Shown here: one piece after another, positions 27,315-38,559 of the stretch
Layout: the number at the start of each line of letters is the position of its first letter
Numbering within the stretch: position 1 is the stretch's first letter
NCBI GenBank assembly: GCA_905331475.1
Contig: CAJNYU010003365.1
Coordinates: forward strand, 1 to 64,000
From: Rotaria socialis
Taxonomy: Eukaryota > Rotifera > Eurotatoria > Philodinida > Philodinidae
DNA length: 64,000 nucleotides
Reading direction: 5' to 3'
Translations under genes and position numbers: made by a program
Notes under the pieces: model-generated
The model's database searches: none
What the model was told of the DNA's origin: nothing
Seen by the model: the letters and a program-made list of their open reading frames with translations, nothing else

Positions 27315-27497
27315 ACTTTTCGAAAACAGTGAACGAACTATTAGTTACTGAATTAGTATTGCACTGAATTTTGAATTATTCGATAGGCCGTCTAGCTATA
27401 GCTATATCACGTCGGTTAGATTGTTATTTTTCTCTCGTCAAGAAACAACATTCACTTTGCTGCCTGAAAATTCTAGTCTATTGACAATAACTAACAA

Positions 27498-27683
27498 CAA
27501 CAACTGACTATTTTTATTGTTACCCGTGTACATTATTTGTAAGAAATGCATTCTTGATGATGAAAATTGAGAAAAGAAATAAATTAGACTTGAAGAATAT
27601 TTTAGGAGAAACATTATTGTCATCAAAATATCTTTGAAAAATTTTTTTTTTGAGAAAAAGTTAGTTTTACTAGTATCAGTAAA
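27498..27683. repeat. Right long inverted repeat of the transposon
   Basis: Reverse complement of 23867-24046, ending at the unresolved base 27684. Confidence 0.85.
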
Positions 27684-27684
27684 N

Positions 27685-27965
27685 TTAATCGCAATTAATT
27701 GTCGATTTTTTAAGTTGAATCGCGATTAATCTGCGATTTTCTTCAATTTCACGATTAATCGCTAAAAGTCTCGCGATTTCGATGACATGGGCCTTTATTT
27801 CAATTTCTCACTTCCTTTTATAGGTCTGTTCCACTTCAGCGCACACTATCCACACAAACAGGAAGAGAACAGAGAGAGACAGCGCATGATAGAGGAACAT
27901 ATTATTATGTACAAGAATATCACTTATACTCGAACATATGTATAAATCGTCACAATAAGGAGAAT
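27685..27965. repeat. AATCGCGATTAATC palindromic repeats plus diverged LTR-like segment
   Basis: Positions 27685-27780 carry repeated palindromic words (aatcgcgattaatc, acgattaatcgc). The following part (about 27792-27960) follows the order of the 215 bp LTR seen at 21616: tttatttcaat, ccttttatag, a gaagagaa...gag stretch, attatgtacaaga and cttatactcg. It is much more diverged than the other copies. I treat it as a probable old relative of that LTR; its borders are unclear. Confidence 0.4.
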
Positions 27966-29453
27966 GTTTTGTTGGGGTGCTGAATTTGTTTTTGAAAACG
28001 CATAACAGATTTTATATCCACCAGGGGATGAATCTATTCGGAGGAATGTATCTTCAATTAACGAGTGCTGGATTTCATTGTCAGTTGTCAGTAATCTTTA
28101 AATTCTAAGTTAAAATTATTTTGAGTAGTTGAAGTCTTTTATCAGGCTGTTTTTTCGCAATACTATATGCTTTAATTCCGTTGTGTACTGTCAGGCTTTT
28201 AGCTTCGTGTTGTGATTGAAATTTTGACACAGGTCTGCATTACTTTCTGTTTGTAATATTCATTAGCTCCAGTCGAGTGTCATGCGTCAAGAAGAAAATA
28301 TTTCTATATTAAACACAAAAGAAGTTTTAAATAAAGAAATAGAATCATCGTTCTTGTCTCGTAATTTCACAGATATATTCTGCCTATACATACATATATA
28401 TATAGAATACCTTTTTGGTTTTTGTTCTTACCGTATTAGACCGCCTTTTGAAGAATTAATTTACAAACTAACTAGAAAAAAAGAAACCTACAGAGTTTAT
28501 ATTAGTTCATAAAACAATTTCTTTTTCACTTTTCTCTAGTCTCTCTAAAATTACATCTTATTGTGGAAAAACTTCAATCATGTTTTCTTGTTGTTAGTTA
28601 CTTGATGAGGACGGAATATAGGTCTGTTTGATTTTTGCATTTTTTTAATAATAGTTTTAGTTGAGAAACCGAACATTAAAATTATTTCAAGTGAGATTCA
28701 AAACACTATCTTATTATGTTTCAACAATAACTATATAAGATGAGAAATATACTGATTTTCCATTCAGATGTAATTTTCTCGGTTCTTCATAGAAACCAAA
28801 TATTCTTTAAATACATATGAGTTTTAAATACTTGTCAAAGTGATCCTATGTGTTTAACTTTTTGAGGAGTTAATGACCATTGAGCTGCAAAACATGAGCC
28901 AAATGTTCTTCTCCTTTAGTCTTACGCTACCAACAAAAACAAATAGTTTTCATATTCTTGCCTATAAAACATAGTCATTTAAAAAAAAGCTATCTCCACA
29001 TTCTTGTAGAAGAAGAACGCTCACAGATACAGACTTAAAGTCAGATAGGATTATTTTAACATTGTTAAATCTTATAACAGAACGCACTAGTTATCTACCA
29101 AGTTTCGTATTTTGGGGAAGATATCGAAGAAATTCATGATTAAATCACTAGATTCCATCAAATCATGAATAAATAGATGAAAATATAATTCTGTTGAATG
29201 ACTCGCATTAATTTTAATTCTATGAATTCCTTTTCGCTATAGTTTTAAATGAAGACTGTCGTCGCCTGCTTAAAGTATCTGCTGTTCTTAGAAAACTACA
29301 CACCGAATAGAGATGAACTTTATGTAAAACAGTCATTTTCAATGAAGTTCTATCATTATCTAACAAAAATGCATTTTTATGATTTTAGTACGATTTTAGC
29401 AAAGGTTTTTTCAAGATACAACTATACTCTCACAAGTTGGGTGTGACATCCAA
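27966..29453. other. Non-coding spacer
   Basis: AT-rich sequence in which I recognise no exon or repeat. It includes the upstream flank of the receptor pseudogene. Confidence 0.4.
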
Positions 29454-30440
29454 TTGCAAGTGAATTTATCCACCACATCAATCATGATGAATCCAGTAAT
29501 CACGTTCTATATTGGCTTAGTTGTCTTCATTTTGGGAATTTTCGGAAGCATCATGCAGATATTCATTTTAACAACAGTACACTATTACCGAAAAATTTCG
29601 TGTACATTCTATTTCATTATTGCCGCTGCACACCAATGTGGTGTATTTTCAGCTGGTTTTGGTCCACTTGTCGTTGCCGCATCGATAGGAACTGACGCAA
29701 CGCGCTTTTCTGTCGTGCGGTGTAAACTTCATTATTTTTTCATCTCAAGTTTTTGTGCTATTTTTTCGGCGTGTGCATGTTTGGCTACTATCGATCAATT
29801 TCTTATCGCGTCTCAACCTGTTTGCTTTCGTCGATATAGCACCATTAAAAATGCATATCGTGCTTCTCAGTTCATTACTATATTCTGGTGGGCTCATGGC
29901 ACCCTTTGGTTATATTATCAAGATATGTCACCAATTACAGGAGCTTGTTATTATTGGAAAAATGCTTTTTTTTATCTATAATGCATTGTTCATCTTAATT
30001 ATTTCGTGTAGTTAGCCTGTTTTTATTATGATCCTATTTGACATTCTGGCTTATCAAAACATTAAAAGGACAATTGTTCTCTTGCGCCAGCATGTCGATC
30101 TGCAATTAAACATTATCGTTTTCATTCAAGTCTTGCTTAATTCAACAGGCCTTACACAGTATGGCATTTTCTGTGATTATCTGGCCGTTACCATATATGC
30201 TACAAAAACTGTTGCTCAATAACTCGATGATGCCTTGGCTGGCAGTATCACATTTTTTTTGTTCAGTCGTTTATGGAGTAAGTTTATTTGTAAAATATAA
30301 TATCTTCTTATCTACTTTTTATTCTAGGGACGATTCTACCTTTTCGTTTTCTTATCATCTCGTTTCCGTCGTCCTGTGAAGATCGATTACTATGGTGGCG
30401 ATGATCAAGGGTATTATTCCTTTAGCGTCATGAATTTTTT
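29454..30440 (+). pseudogene. Rhodopsin-type seven-helix receptor, broken copy A
   Basis: The first 175 residues align throughout with the intact copy at 43193 (FGSIMQIFIL in TM1, FYFIIAAAHQCGVF in TM2, CKLHYFF and LATIDQF in TM3, FWWAHGTLWLYY in TM4). Then TAA at 29979 and a frameshift interrupt TM5. TM6 can be followed in another frame from 30028 (DILAYQNIKRTIVL, IVFIQVLLNSTGLTQYG). The last exon survives after an acceptor near 30328 (GRFYLFVFLSSRFRR). Two frame changes and stops make it non-functional. Confidence 0.82.
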
Positions 30441-32200
30441 ACTGTATGCATTTCTTTTGTTCTACTTGGATTTCTAGTAGTCATTTATTTATATTAATTT
30501 TATCATTGACACTAAAAAGAGCCTTCTTGACTAAATATAACTCATCTGAAAAGTATCGACAAATCTTTCGTAATTCACACATGTTGCGAAGGTTCTAATT
30601 ATCTTCCTATGTCACCATGCTCTTCTAACGCAAAAAAATAAGAGCAACATAATAATAATAGTAATAGCTCCGATGGACTTATCGGCGGTTAGGACTGGCT
30701 CTATGATCAACAAATAGCCAGCTTCTTTTTATTTTTATGGACGCCGGTATCTGCAATCTTAGCGCAGCAAAAATTAATAATATTGTAAACAAAATGAATT
30801 CTGCTTGGATAACTTCAGACTGATCGAATGTTTTCCTACAGTTTAGTAGCATTGAATGAGAGAGATAGTTATGATTGCAAAATCATTCAAGTATTTTATA
30901 CAATAGGCAACCATCTGTATTTTCAATTTATAATCAATACTTCACTATACTATATGAGTACGAAGTCATGAATCTATTATTTTTTCGAATGAAAATAAGA
31001 GAATAATTATTACATATTGAAATGCTATTGTGCGGTTTCAGGCTGCGAACAGAACTTCTTCCTATCATGAATAACATATATCCAAAGCAGTCAGAGATTG
31101 AAGGACATCAGTAAAATTTATTGTCATATATATAATTGTATAGACCATTGAGATTATCTTCAGCAGTTGAATGATAATGTCTTGTTGGCGTGCATGTTTT
31201 GTTTTCTCCGGAGGACAAGTAATTATATTTGGAAGTATTTATATACGGTTCACAGTAATTCACCAATCTTGTAGTCTTCTCTTTCGCTAAGAGAGAGATT
31301 GCATGCCTGTAATCACTTGTCTTTTGTTATCAACAATAGAATTCTACTCAAAGTAGTTCGTTGCTTTTCCGAAAAATCTCCGCTAAAATTTTTTTTATTA
31401 TGCATAAGTTTAAACTACTAAATGATTAATCAACTAATTCACGTTTCATTTCTTATTTTCATCTTGTGATGGTGAAACTTCACTATGGTAAGCATAAAAT
31501 ACATTTCAGATAATGATTTGGACTCATCTTACCTTCTTTTCATTTCTGCTAAGTCTCCCATTAGCATGTCTCTGTATATGAATAGTTTTCTTCTCTTTTC
31601 TCTTCCACGTCAATGTCGTCTTTTACCAAGGAACTATGAACTTAGACGAAATAAAATGTGCAAAAATTGCCTCATTTAATTAAACCATTTTTTTTTCTAG
31701 TTTTATCTACGTGCAAACAATTTTTGTTGTCCCATATTTTTAAGTGCAATTGCTTTAATTAATTTATAGAGAAGATGATGGTGAAAATGACGTAATTATA
31801 CGCTGCTAGCCTTCACACAAGAGCTGTTTTAATTTTACTCTTATCACAGAATTGCTTCTGTAATTTGGTTGAAATTGTAAACAATAACAGATTCCACATC
31901 CGAAGCAGAAGTATCAATTAATATACTACATATCATTTACTTTCCGAAAATTTGTTATTTAAAAAAATAACAGTACACTTCCTATGTATGTTACAGACAC
32001 TAGAGATTTGATCATCAATTTTATTGTTTTTTCTTTCGATTCGACCACTATTTAGTTGGGCAAAGCTTAGTGGCATTAATTGACTTCGATATAGTGTTCG
32101 CAACCACAAATGTGTTACTTCAATAGAAGTTGTCAAATTTCGATTACATTTATGTTACGAAGCTTTTGAAAACTCCCACAGAGTATTCATAAAATTGCTC
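30441..32200. repeat. Downstream flank of receptor unit A, duplicated elsewhere
   Basis: This non-coding sequence is recognisably homologous to the flank of the intact receptor: 30895-31080 resembles 45113-45310, including tactatatgaRNaYgaagtcatgaatctattatt. Its right part (about 31480-32190) resembles 39200-39910, including gcatgtctctgtatatgaatagttttc and gttacgaagcttttgaaaa in diverged form. The duplication unit was therefore larger than the receptor gene. Confidence 0.65.
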
Positions 32201-33500
32201 ATTATGATATTTGAGAGTTATTCTTTCTCTCTGAAGAAATTAATTTTTTTCTCTTTTTCTAATGAGATGGAAACGTAGAAAAAAATCTGTTCGTATTTCC
32301 TAGTAATCTCTCTTAAAGTTCAGGATGTGTGCGTGTCGGTGTAGATGAGCAGAAGAATCACGCACACACCCATGCCCTCAACTGCAGAGCCCTGATGAGT
32401 GTTAAATTTTGAAATAAACCAACCCAAAACGCTTCGGAAAAATTAAACCTCTGCATTTAGATATTTATTTTATAAGCACACCTGGAACAAAGTATTCATT
32501 TTCGACACAAGATCGATTGCCGAAAAGCAAAAGTTGGAACTAGCAGATTTGTGTTGTCTTTTCATCGGAATAGACATACCTGAATGTAACATTTTCTTGA
32601 GTGATATAATTGAATAATTAGCAAGAGAATGTCAATTCCTTTAAATTTGTTAATACGAGCGAGAAAAAAAAGAGCTTATGTTTTGTTTATGGATTCAATA
32701 TCTTTTAAGTGCAAGTAGTTTTGAAAGATTTTTATTTTTAGTATTCAAAACGAAAACAACAAGAGTTGCCTATCGACTAGACTAATGTATTGAATGTAGT
32801 TGAATTTAAAAAGCGACAGATTTTAGCAAACATCAAATATGAAAATAGCCAGCGAAGCTCTCCATTGATGTGCACTTACATAGGCTCCAATAAATTGAAG
32901 CGAATAATTGAGAACTAGAAATTTGTTGACGATGTAAGAGTATTTTCTAATGTTCAATTGTACTGTACGATTGAAAAATATGCAGTGAATTCATATTGCA
33001 CCAAGAGTAGTCTTTTTAGAATAATAGAATACGCAAAAGTCAATCATGTACAGCTACTGTATACCTCTAAAAGTTTTAATATGAATAAGAACCATTGGTA
33101 TTTTCATAATGCAATAAACAATTTTCAAAACAAAATGTTACAAACAAGTATACTCACATCTTGCTTCGTTTCACAGTGAAGCAAGTGTAGTTATGTATTT
33201 TCCAATGATAGTGATAGTACTAAGTCGATGAATGGTGAAGGCTGCACTTTCTTTATCAGGACAAAAGACATCTTCACGGAGACGTTCTAGTGAAAGGAGT
33301 ACGCAATCAGATAAACTCTATGGTAGAGGAATTACGATATCCGCTAAATAATCTCATGACAATTTTGAAAAATATATTCAATCAAGTGAAAAAATTCAAT
33401 TTTAACCGTTGTTAAACGTAAAAACGAAAGCTTTGTGATAAATATAAATTTTATTTTGCATATGCGCTGATTATATGAAACAAAAGTTAATCAGATAAAA
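32201..33500. other. Non-coding spacer with CA-rich hairpin
   Basis: At 32326-32370 gtgtgcgtg pairs with cacgcacac across a 24-base loop. No gene is supported in this stretch. Confidence 0.4.
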
Positions 33501-33524
33501 AAAAAAGTATCCATGTATTATCGA

Positions 33525-33970
33525 TTATGTACAAACAATTAAAACCAGAATGCTCAGCATTAAAATAAACGGTTGCTGAATAAGACACTGCCCCTTATTA
33601 TGCCAGTAATTACCACCAGTTGCATACCATCCTTGACTCCCGGGCGGGTAGGCATTATTAGGTCTAGTATGATAATTATTCGTATTTGGCCTCTGCAATC
33701 CGTTATAATTATTGTATAAATATTGTTGTTGTGGTTGTTGAGAGAATGATGGTCGATTCGAATTAATTAGAACGCTACTATAAGCAGAATCAGGATCGTA
33801 GCTCATCAGCGAGATACCAACGTCTGGACGGTTTTGAGGTTTGATAAATGAACCATAATTCGGATCAGATCCGACACCTAGCAATTATAATCTTTCATAA
33901 AAGCAATATTCTCTAATAATCATCAGCATCATAATAGTAACTACCCGGAAAAGAGTCACTAGGATGACTT
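33525..33970 (-). pseudogene. C-terminal exons of a Gln/Asn-rich protein, 5' end lost in a repeat
   Basis: Two exons (33970-33945 and 33877-33525, with a 67 bp intron) encode HPSDSFPGVGSDPNYGSF, then a Q/N/Y-rich low-complexity region (SFSQQPQQQYLYNNYN) and a hydrophobic C-terminus (QQPFILMLSILVLIVCT). The tail could be a GPI-anchor signal or a membrane anchor. Upstream, the frame meets the repeat that begins at 33971, and no 5' exons are visible beyond it. No family is recognised. It is either a gene truncated by the repeat or one with distant 5' exons. Confidence 0.5.
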
Positions 33971-35498
33971 CCCAGGTCGTTCCTGCCCGGCCGTAAACGG
34001 CCGTACACCAAACATTCACGTTGAAAAACGGCATTCGTTTACACTGGCCGTTTACGGCAGTCATATACGATGTTTTACGGCGTATTACGTTAATCGTAAA
34101 CGATGCTCGGATAATGTCGTGAAATATCGTAAACGATAGCTACTTTCAGTGGCCGCTTACGACAGACATATACAACGTTTTACGATGTATTACGATAATC
34201 GTAATCAATGACCGTAAACGTTCGCCTTTTACGACTACCGTGAAAATACGGCGACTGTAGACGCCGGTCATATACGAAGTTTTACGAGGTATTACGTTAA
34301 TGGTAAACAGTGAACGTAAACGTTCGACTTTAACAACTACCGTGAAAATACAGTGACTGTAAACGAGATTCAGAATGTGCGATAACACGGGGAAACAAAC
34401 TGATTTCAATAGGCGAAATCAATCGGAATCGCATGAAATCGGACGAAATCATCGAAATCAGTAGAAATCATGGAAATCATCAGAAAACAAAAGGGATTAT
34501 TTGAAATAGCTAAAAACCATTCGAAATCATTTCAAACGATCTAAAAGATTTCAAGTAAATTAGCCTGATTTCTCATGATTTCTAGTGATTTTGATAACCT
34601 TTTCGCGCCATTGAAAATCGTGAGGGTGTGGGTGTGGGTGGATCTGGGTGTAACTGTTATTTTTCGTTAATCCACATTCGGACTCCCACACCCACACCCA
34701 CGCCCTCAAGATATATTTTCGTTTGTGGTTATTGAATTCAGGGATTGATTTAAAATGCGAAATCTGAAATCACATTTATCTTCGATTTCTTTTCGTCGAA
34801 TCTTCGTTTCGCGTTTTCCCGATTCAAGTTAAGTCGCATGTCCACAATTCAGTTTGTCTTCCGGTTTTCCTCAAATCCCTGTTCATTTTCCACCCAATTC
34901 GCAGTCTCCTGGAAATCACTCGAACTTTAAGTCGAAAGAAAATGTTTTTTTTTATTATAAATGTCAGGATTCTAAAAACCAAGTGCAATCTTTTTGAAAT
35001 CTGCTGCAAAATCGCAATTAAGTCTTTTTGAAATCCAAATGAAATCTCGTTGAAATCTAAACGAAATCATTTTGTAATCCAAATGAAATCTTTTTGAAAT
35101 CTAAATGAAATCTTTTTGAAATCTAAATGAAATCTTTTCGAAATCTAAAATAGAATCGTTTTGAAATTCGAATGAAATCTGTTTGATTCGCAGGTGAAAT
35201 CATCGAGAATAACGAATGGAAAACTGCTGCCTACTTTGATGTTCGGCAGTCTTGGTGGTCGTAAACGGCTGTATATGTTAAGATACGGCGATTCTCGTTG
35301 TCGTAAACTGTCGTTTCAGTCAAAATACGACCGTGTCACGGCACTGTTTTTAACGTTTACGTCACGGTGGGTTACGGCCGTAACAGGGGGCATACCAAAC
35401 GGGTTATTTACGTCCCGTATACGGTCGTAACTCTGACGGTACGGCCGTTTACGGTATCATGCACGGTTGGTTACGGCCACTGTAATGTTCGTCCTGGG
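33971..35498. repeat. Nested fold-back repeat with CCCAGG ends
   Basis: The element begins CCCAGGTCG and ends CGTCCTGGG, with TT next to each end. Its layers are roughly mirror-symmetric. Outermost are tandem words around cgtaaacggc / acggccgttta (33990-34360 and 35240-35480). Next come gaaatc words (34410-34560 and 35030-35190). In the centre is a TGTGGG-rich palindrome (34620-34710). No protein gene is contained; open frames here follow the repeat words. Confidence 0.65.
34620..34710. repeat. Inverted telomere-like TGTGGG arrays
   Basis: The sequence gagggtgtgggtgtgggtg at 34621-34640 faces cacccacacccacgccctc at about 34692-34710. Two to three TGTGGG units in each arm match the hexamer that I recall being reported for the telomeres of the bdelloid Adineta vaga. 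They are internal here. Confidence 0.6.
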
Positions 35499-35514
35499 TT
35501 GCCCAACTCATGCG

Positions 35515-35729
35515 TGTGCCGATATAAACACTCGGTCTATCCTAATCAATGTATATAACGACTTTATCCTCATTCTCATGTGTATTTTCTCTTCCTCTTT
35601 GTCGTGTCACCTTCTCGTTATCTCCCGTTGAGGGACGCGCCCCGGAGAAAGAAAGTGTATCTATAAAAGGAGAAGGATGATTGCAGCAAAACAGTTCGAT
35701 ATCACGATGAAACGTCTCTTATCGTTACA
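35515..35729 (+). mobile_element. LTR copy 2, solo (215 bp)
   Basis: It runs from TGTGCC to GTTACA in the orientation opposite to copies 1 and 3, with TATAAAAGG at about 35664. It is flanked by ATGCG on the left (35510-35514) and GTGCG on the right (35730-35734), a 5-bp target duplication with one change. The AATAAA signal has drifted. Its length equals that of copy 1 exactly, which fixes the family length at 215 bp. Confidence 0.85.
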
Positions 35730-35741
35730 GTGCGTTGGTCA

Positions 35742-36027
35742 GTAGAATGAAGATTATTTGTTGGCTGATTCAGTTGACGACGATAACGAGGAAACCCATG
35801 TGCTACAAATACCAAAAGTCATAGTAACTAGTTATCTCTGTATTTTATATTATATTTTACTTATTGTTGTGAAATATAAAGCTACTAGAAAAAATAAACG
35901 TAGGTTCGAAATCATTCTTTGTATTTGTGTCTTACAGAATGCTGACAATCAGATTAAATCGTTTGATTTCGCCTATTTTTCTATATATCCACTGCTGAAA
36001 GAGAAAAAGAATCCAGAAATCCTTGTA
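35742..36027 (+). pseudogene. Possible exon fragments next to LTR copy 2
   Basis: Two short stretches have coding character: an acidic one (LADSVDDDNEETHVLQIPK) and, after a cttacag acceptor at 35931-35937, one reading NADNQIKSFDFAYFSIYPLL. The link between them is not convincing and no family is recognised. I list them as possible remains of a gene hit by the LTR. Confidence 0.25.
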
Positions 36028-36059
36028 GTATGTCTTTTTCCCACATCACTGATTTAACA

Positions 36060-38550
36060 TTTCCTCTCCGTATTTACTAAACTCGCTGTTTTTTTAAGCA
36101 TTGCTACTTCTAAAAGGCCTTGTACAAAAGGATCCAAAAACAAAAACTTGCCAATTACACTCGCCATATTCTTATTTGTTTTTCTCTGGAAAGAGAATCA
36201 TCAATGTGTCGAATATAATGATGTATTAGACATCTGTTCGATAATAGCTTTCGAATAAACACACAGTGAAGCGTACAACTGACAGAAAATTGTTGCAAAT
36301 GTAGATTATATCGGCTTCATCTGTTATGTATCTCACTCATTTCTATTAAAAACACAATGGCATATAGTGTAATGAGAATAGGAGATCTTACTCGTAAAAT
36401 ATATCATCGGAAGACTTGTTTCGATTATTAATGCTGAAGAATAATACTAGCTATTGCAAATTCGTAATGCTGAATGAAAGTAACAAAGTGCATATCTGAT
36501 AGAAGAATAGATGAGACCCATGTTTTAACAAGAAACATGTGGAATGATAGCTGACAAAAGAGTGAATACACTATTCATTTTAATTCGCACTGTGGTTTAA
36601 TGAAAGCATTATAAAGTAAAATTCAAGTAGAGAGCTATAAAGTGAAGCACATTTCTAACAATCGTATTCATTCATTATTAGAGTAAACGGAAAAATACAT
36701 GCCACTGTTTTCTAGGCAAAGCTCAAATCATTACAATAACGTCAAACAATATTTAAGTCATTTCAGTTTATAATACTTTTTTTTCTAATTTTATATTTAT
36801 GAATTCGCACTTCTGTCTTATTGAATTTCCATTGTAAGAAGTATTCAAAGCAGTAAAACATAATGAAGTGCTGGCGTAGCATTAACAAAAAAGAAGTAAT
36901 CTTGTCTGATTCCGTGGGAGGCCAAATATGTTGAACGCATAGACAAACAAATATTGATATTCAATATCGACTCTAAGTCTGAGAAAAAGTGTAAAATGAA
37001 GCGGGGACTAAAATTGTATCAACGAACCTTTCATGAGACGCACAATCACGAGTATCATTAGCGACAGAATTCATCGCTTCAATGACACATTGCCCAAAAG
37101 AATATATCACTGACATCATAGCGATAATTTTCTATCAAAGAATTCTGTTTTAATGAGATTTATATGGAAAAATGAAATGATTGTAATCTACAACATGAAG
37201 AATATTTTTGTAATTAACTCCCTGATGACGAAGTTAATTGTAAGAGCAATCAACTGGATAAGTAATTAGCTAATCTTTATTCCACTTAAACTCTTCATTA
37301 GTGCCTCATTATTTTTCATCGCGCATTCAGAAAGCTGAAATTTATTGGTCATGAAATATATTTTAAATGCTCCGTTTGTTTCTTATTTCTTACAAGCTCA
37401 GTTGGTTTGATTTCTTGCACGTTTTACTCGATGTTATCTAGTATTTTTTTGATACAAATTTGTTTTTGAACTTTTTAAGAATTACCGATCTGAAATTCAG
37501 TAGCCAAGTTTACTTTCCACCGGCAGCCTGTTTGGATTATATCTGATCTAAAAATCTTTGAAAATGTGAATACAAACATTTAATTTATTAGAATTCGATA
37601 TTGGTTGATTAAAATAATTACTTTCAGCCAAAATAAGCTTTTAGACGAATGTTGGTCTAATCGAAGTAGAAATCATATAATCATAACGAGGTCATCAAAT
37701 TCAATCAACTGGCAAGTATAATTTTCTTTCAGATCTTCATTTCCCTAAGAGGTATTGGTTGGTAGAGTATCAATAGTGCTGATGCGATTGTAACCAAGAA
37801 TGTATGAAAACATTCCGACCAACAAATGAAAGATCATCACAACTGCGAACATCATTTCACTCGCTTATGGCGTACGTTTTTGTGGTATATTTTCCCTGTA
37901 GCAAGATTACTATTGCGCTATCCAGATTGTTGCTATAGTATTTGTGTTTTTGTGAGTGGATTATTCATGGTAGATTCAAAGAGAATTTGTTGTTATAAGA
38001 TCGATACCACGAAAACGCCTAATTCCTGACAATAACTCACCTGGATAGATCAGGTAAAAGATTATAATTTCGGAGTTATCTCCTTTGGTGCTTTACTTTT
38101 TACGCACATAACTTTGCGACACCAAATTTATGACCATTGAGCATTTCCGATCTCATGATAATCTCTCACCCTAAAAAGTCAAGTCAAGAGCATAATTGTA
38201 ATAGGTACGTTTTAGCAATTTTGTAATTACAAATTGCTTGAATAATCACAATTTAAGAGGATAGAACTGTGCAAAAAAAACTTGTGCCGTTGTTGTAACG
38301 ATACACACAACCACAGAACTTAAGCTTAACTATGAAATATTTTGAATATTTCTCTTCATAATTCCTATTCCAGTATGACGATGCAAAATTCCAACCAACC
38401 GTCAGAGTGATTGAGAGAAGAGAAAATATTTCATTTCGTTAATTAAATGAATCTAATCTTCGAGAGATCACATTTTGTTTTATTCTGCAAAAGATATGAG
38501 TGCATAATGATGATAAAATTTAACGAATCAACTCGTGTATGGATTTTGAT
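36060..38550. other. Non-coding spacer
   Basis: By analogy with the other units, a receptor gene would be expected around 37.0-37.4 kb, but none of the receptor motifs is present. No other gene is seen. Confidence 0.4.
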
Positions 38551-38559
38551 TGCATACGA

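Larger units (their letters stand above)
23339..27683 (-). mobile_element. Pogo/Tigger-like DNA transposon with long inverted repeats
   Basis: About 180 bp at 23867-24046 is repeated almost perfectly in reverse at 27498-27683, enclosing a pipsqueak-HTH / DDE_1 transposase gene. Outside the left inverted repeat lies another 530 bp with four or five copies of a tggggtaaatgt word in both orientations, starting near cagatggggtaaatgt at 23339. This extension has no partner on the right, where a single N at 27684 abuts the inverted repeat. Either the right end is lost or the assembly collapsed it. A TA target duplication is not evident at 23339, so the outer left border is uncertain. Confidence 0.78.

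Noticed and set aside
28590..28625. Hammerhead-like core (ttgatgaggacggaat)
   Set aside because: The CUGAUGA core is imperfect and I could not find flanking stems or a cleavage triplet in the right places.
32380..32420. CTGATGAG...GAAA resembling a hammerhead ribozyme
   Set aside because: The sequence between the two core motifs cannot form stem II, and stems I and III are not evident.
34146..35558. Open frames with internal repeats in the fold-back region
   Set aside because: The repeated peptides come directly from the DNA words, and the last one reads into the LTR.
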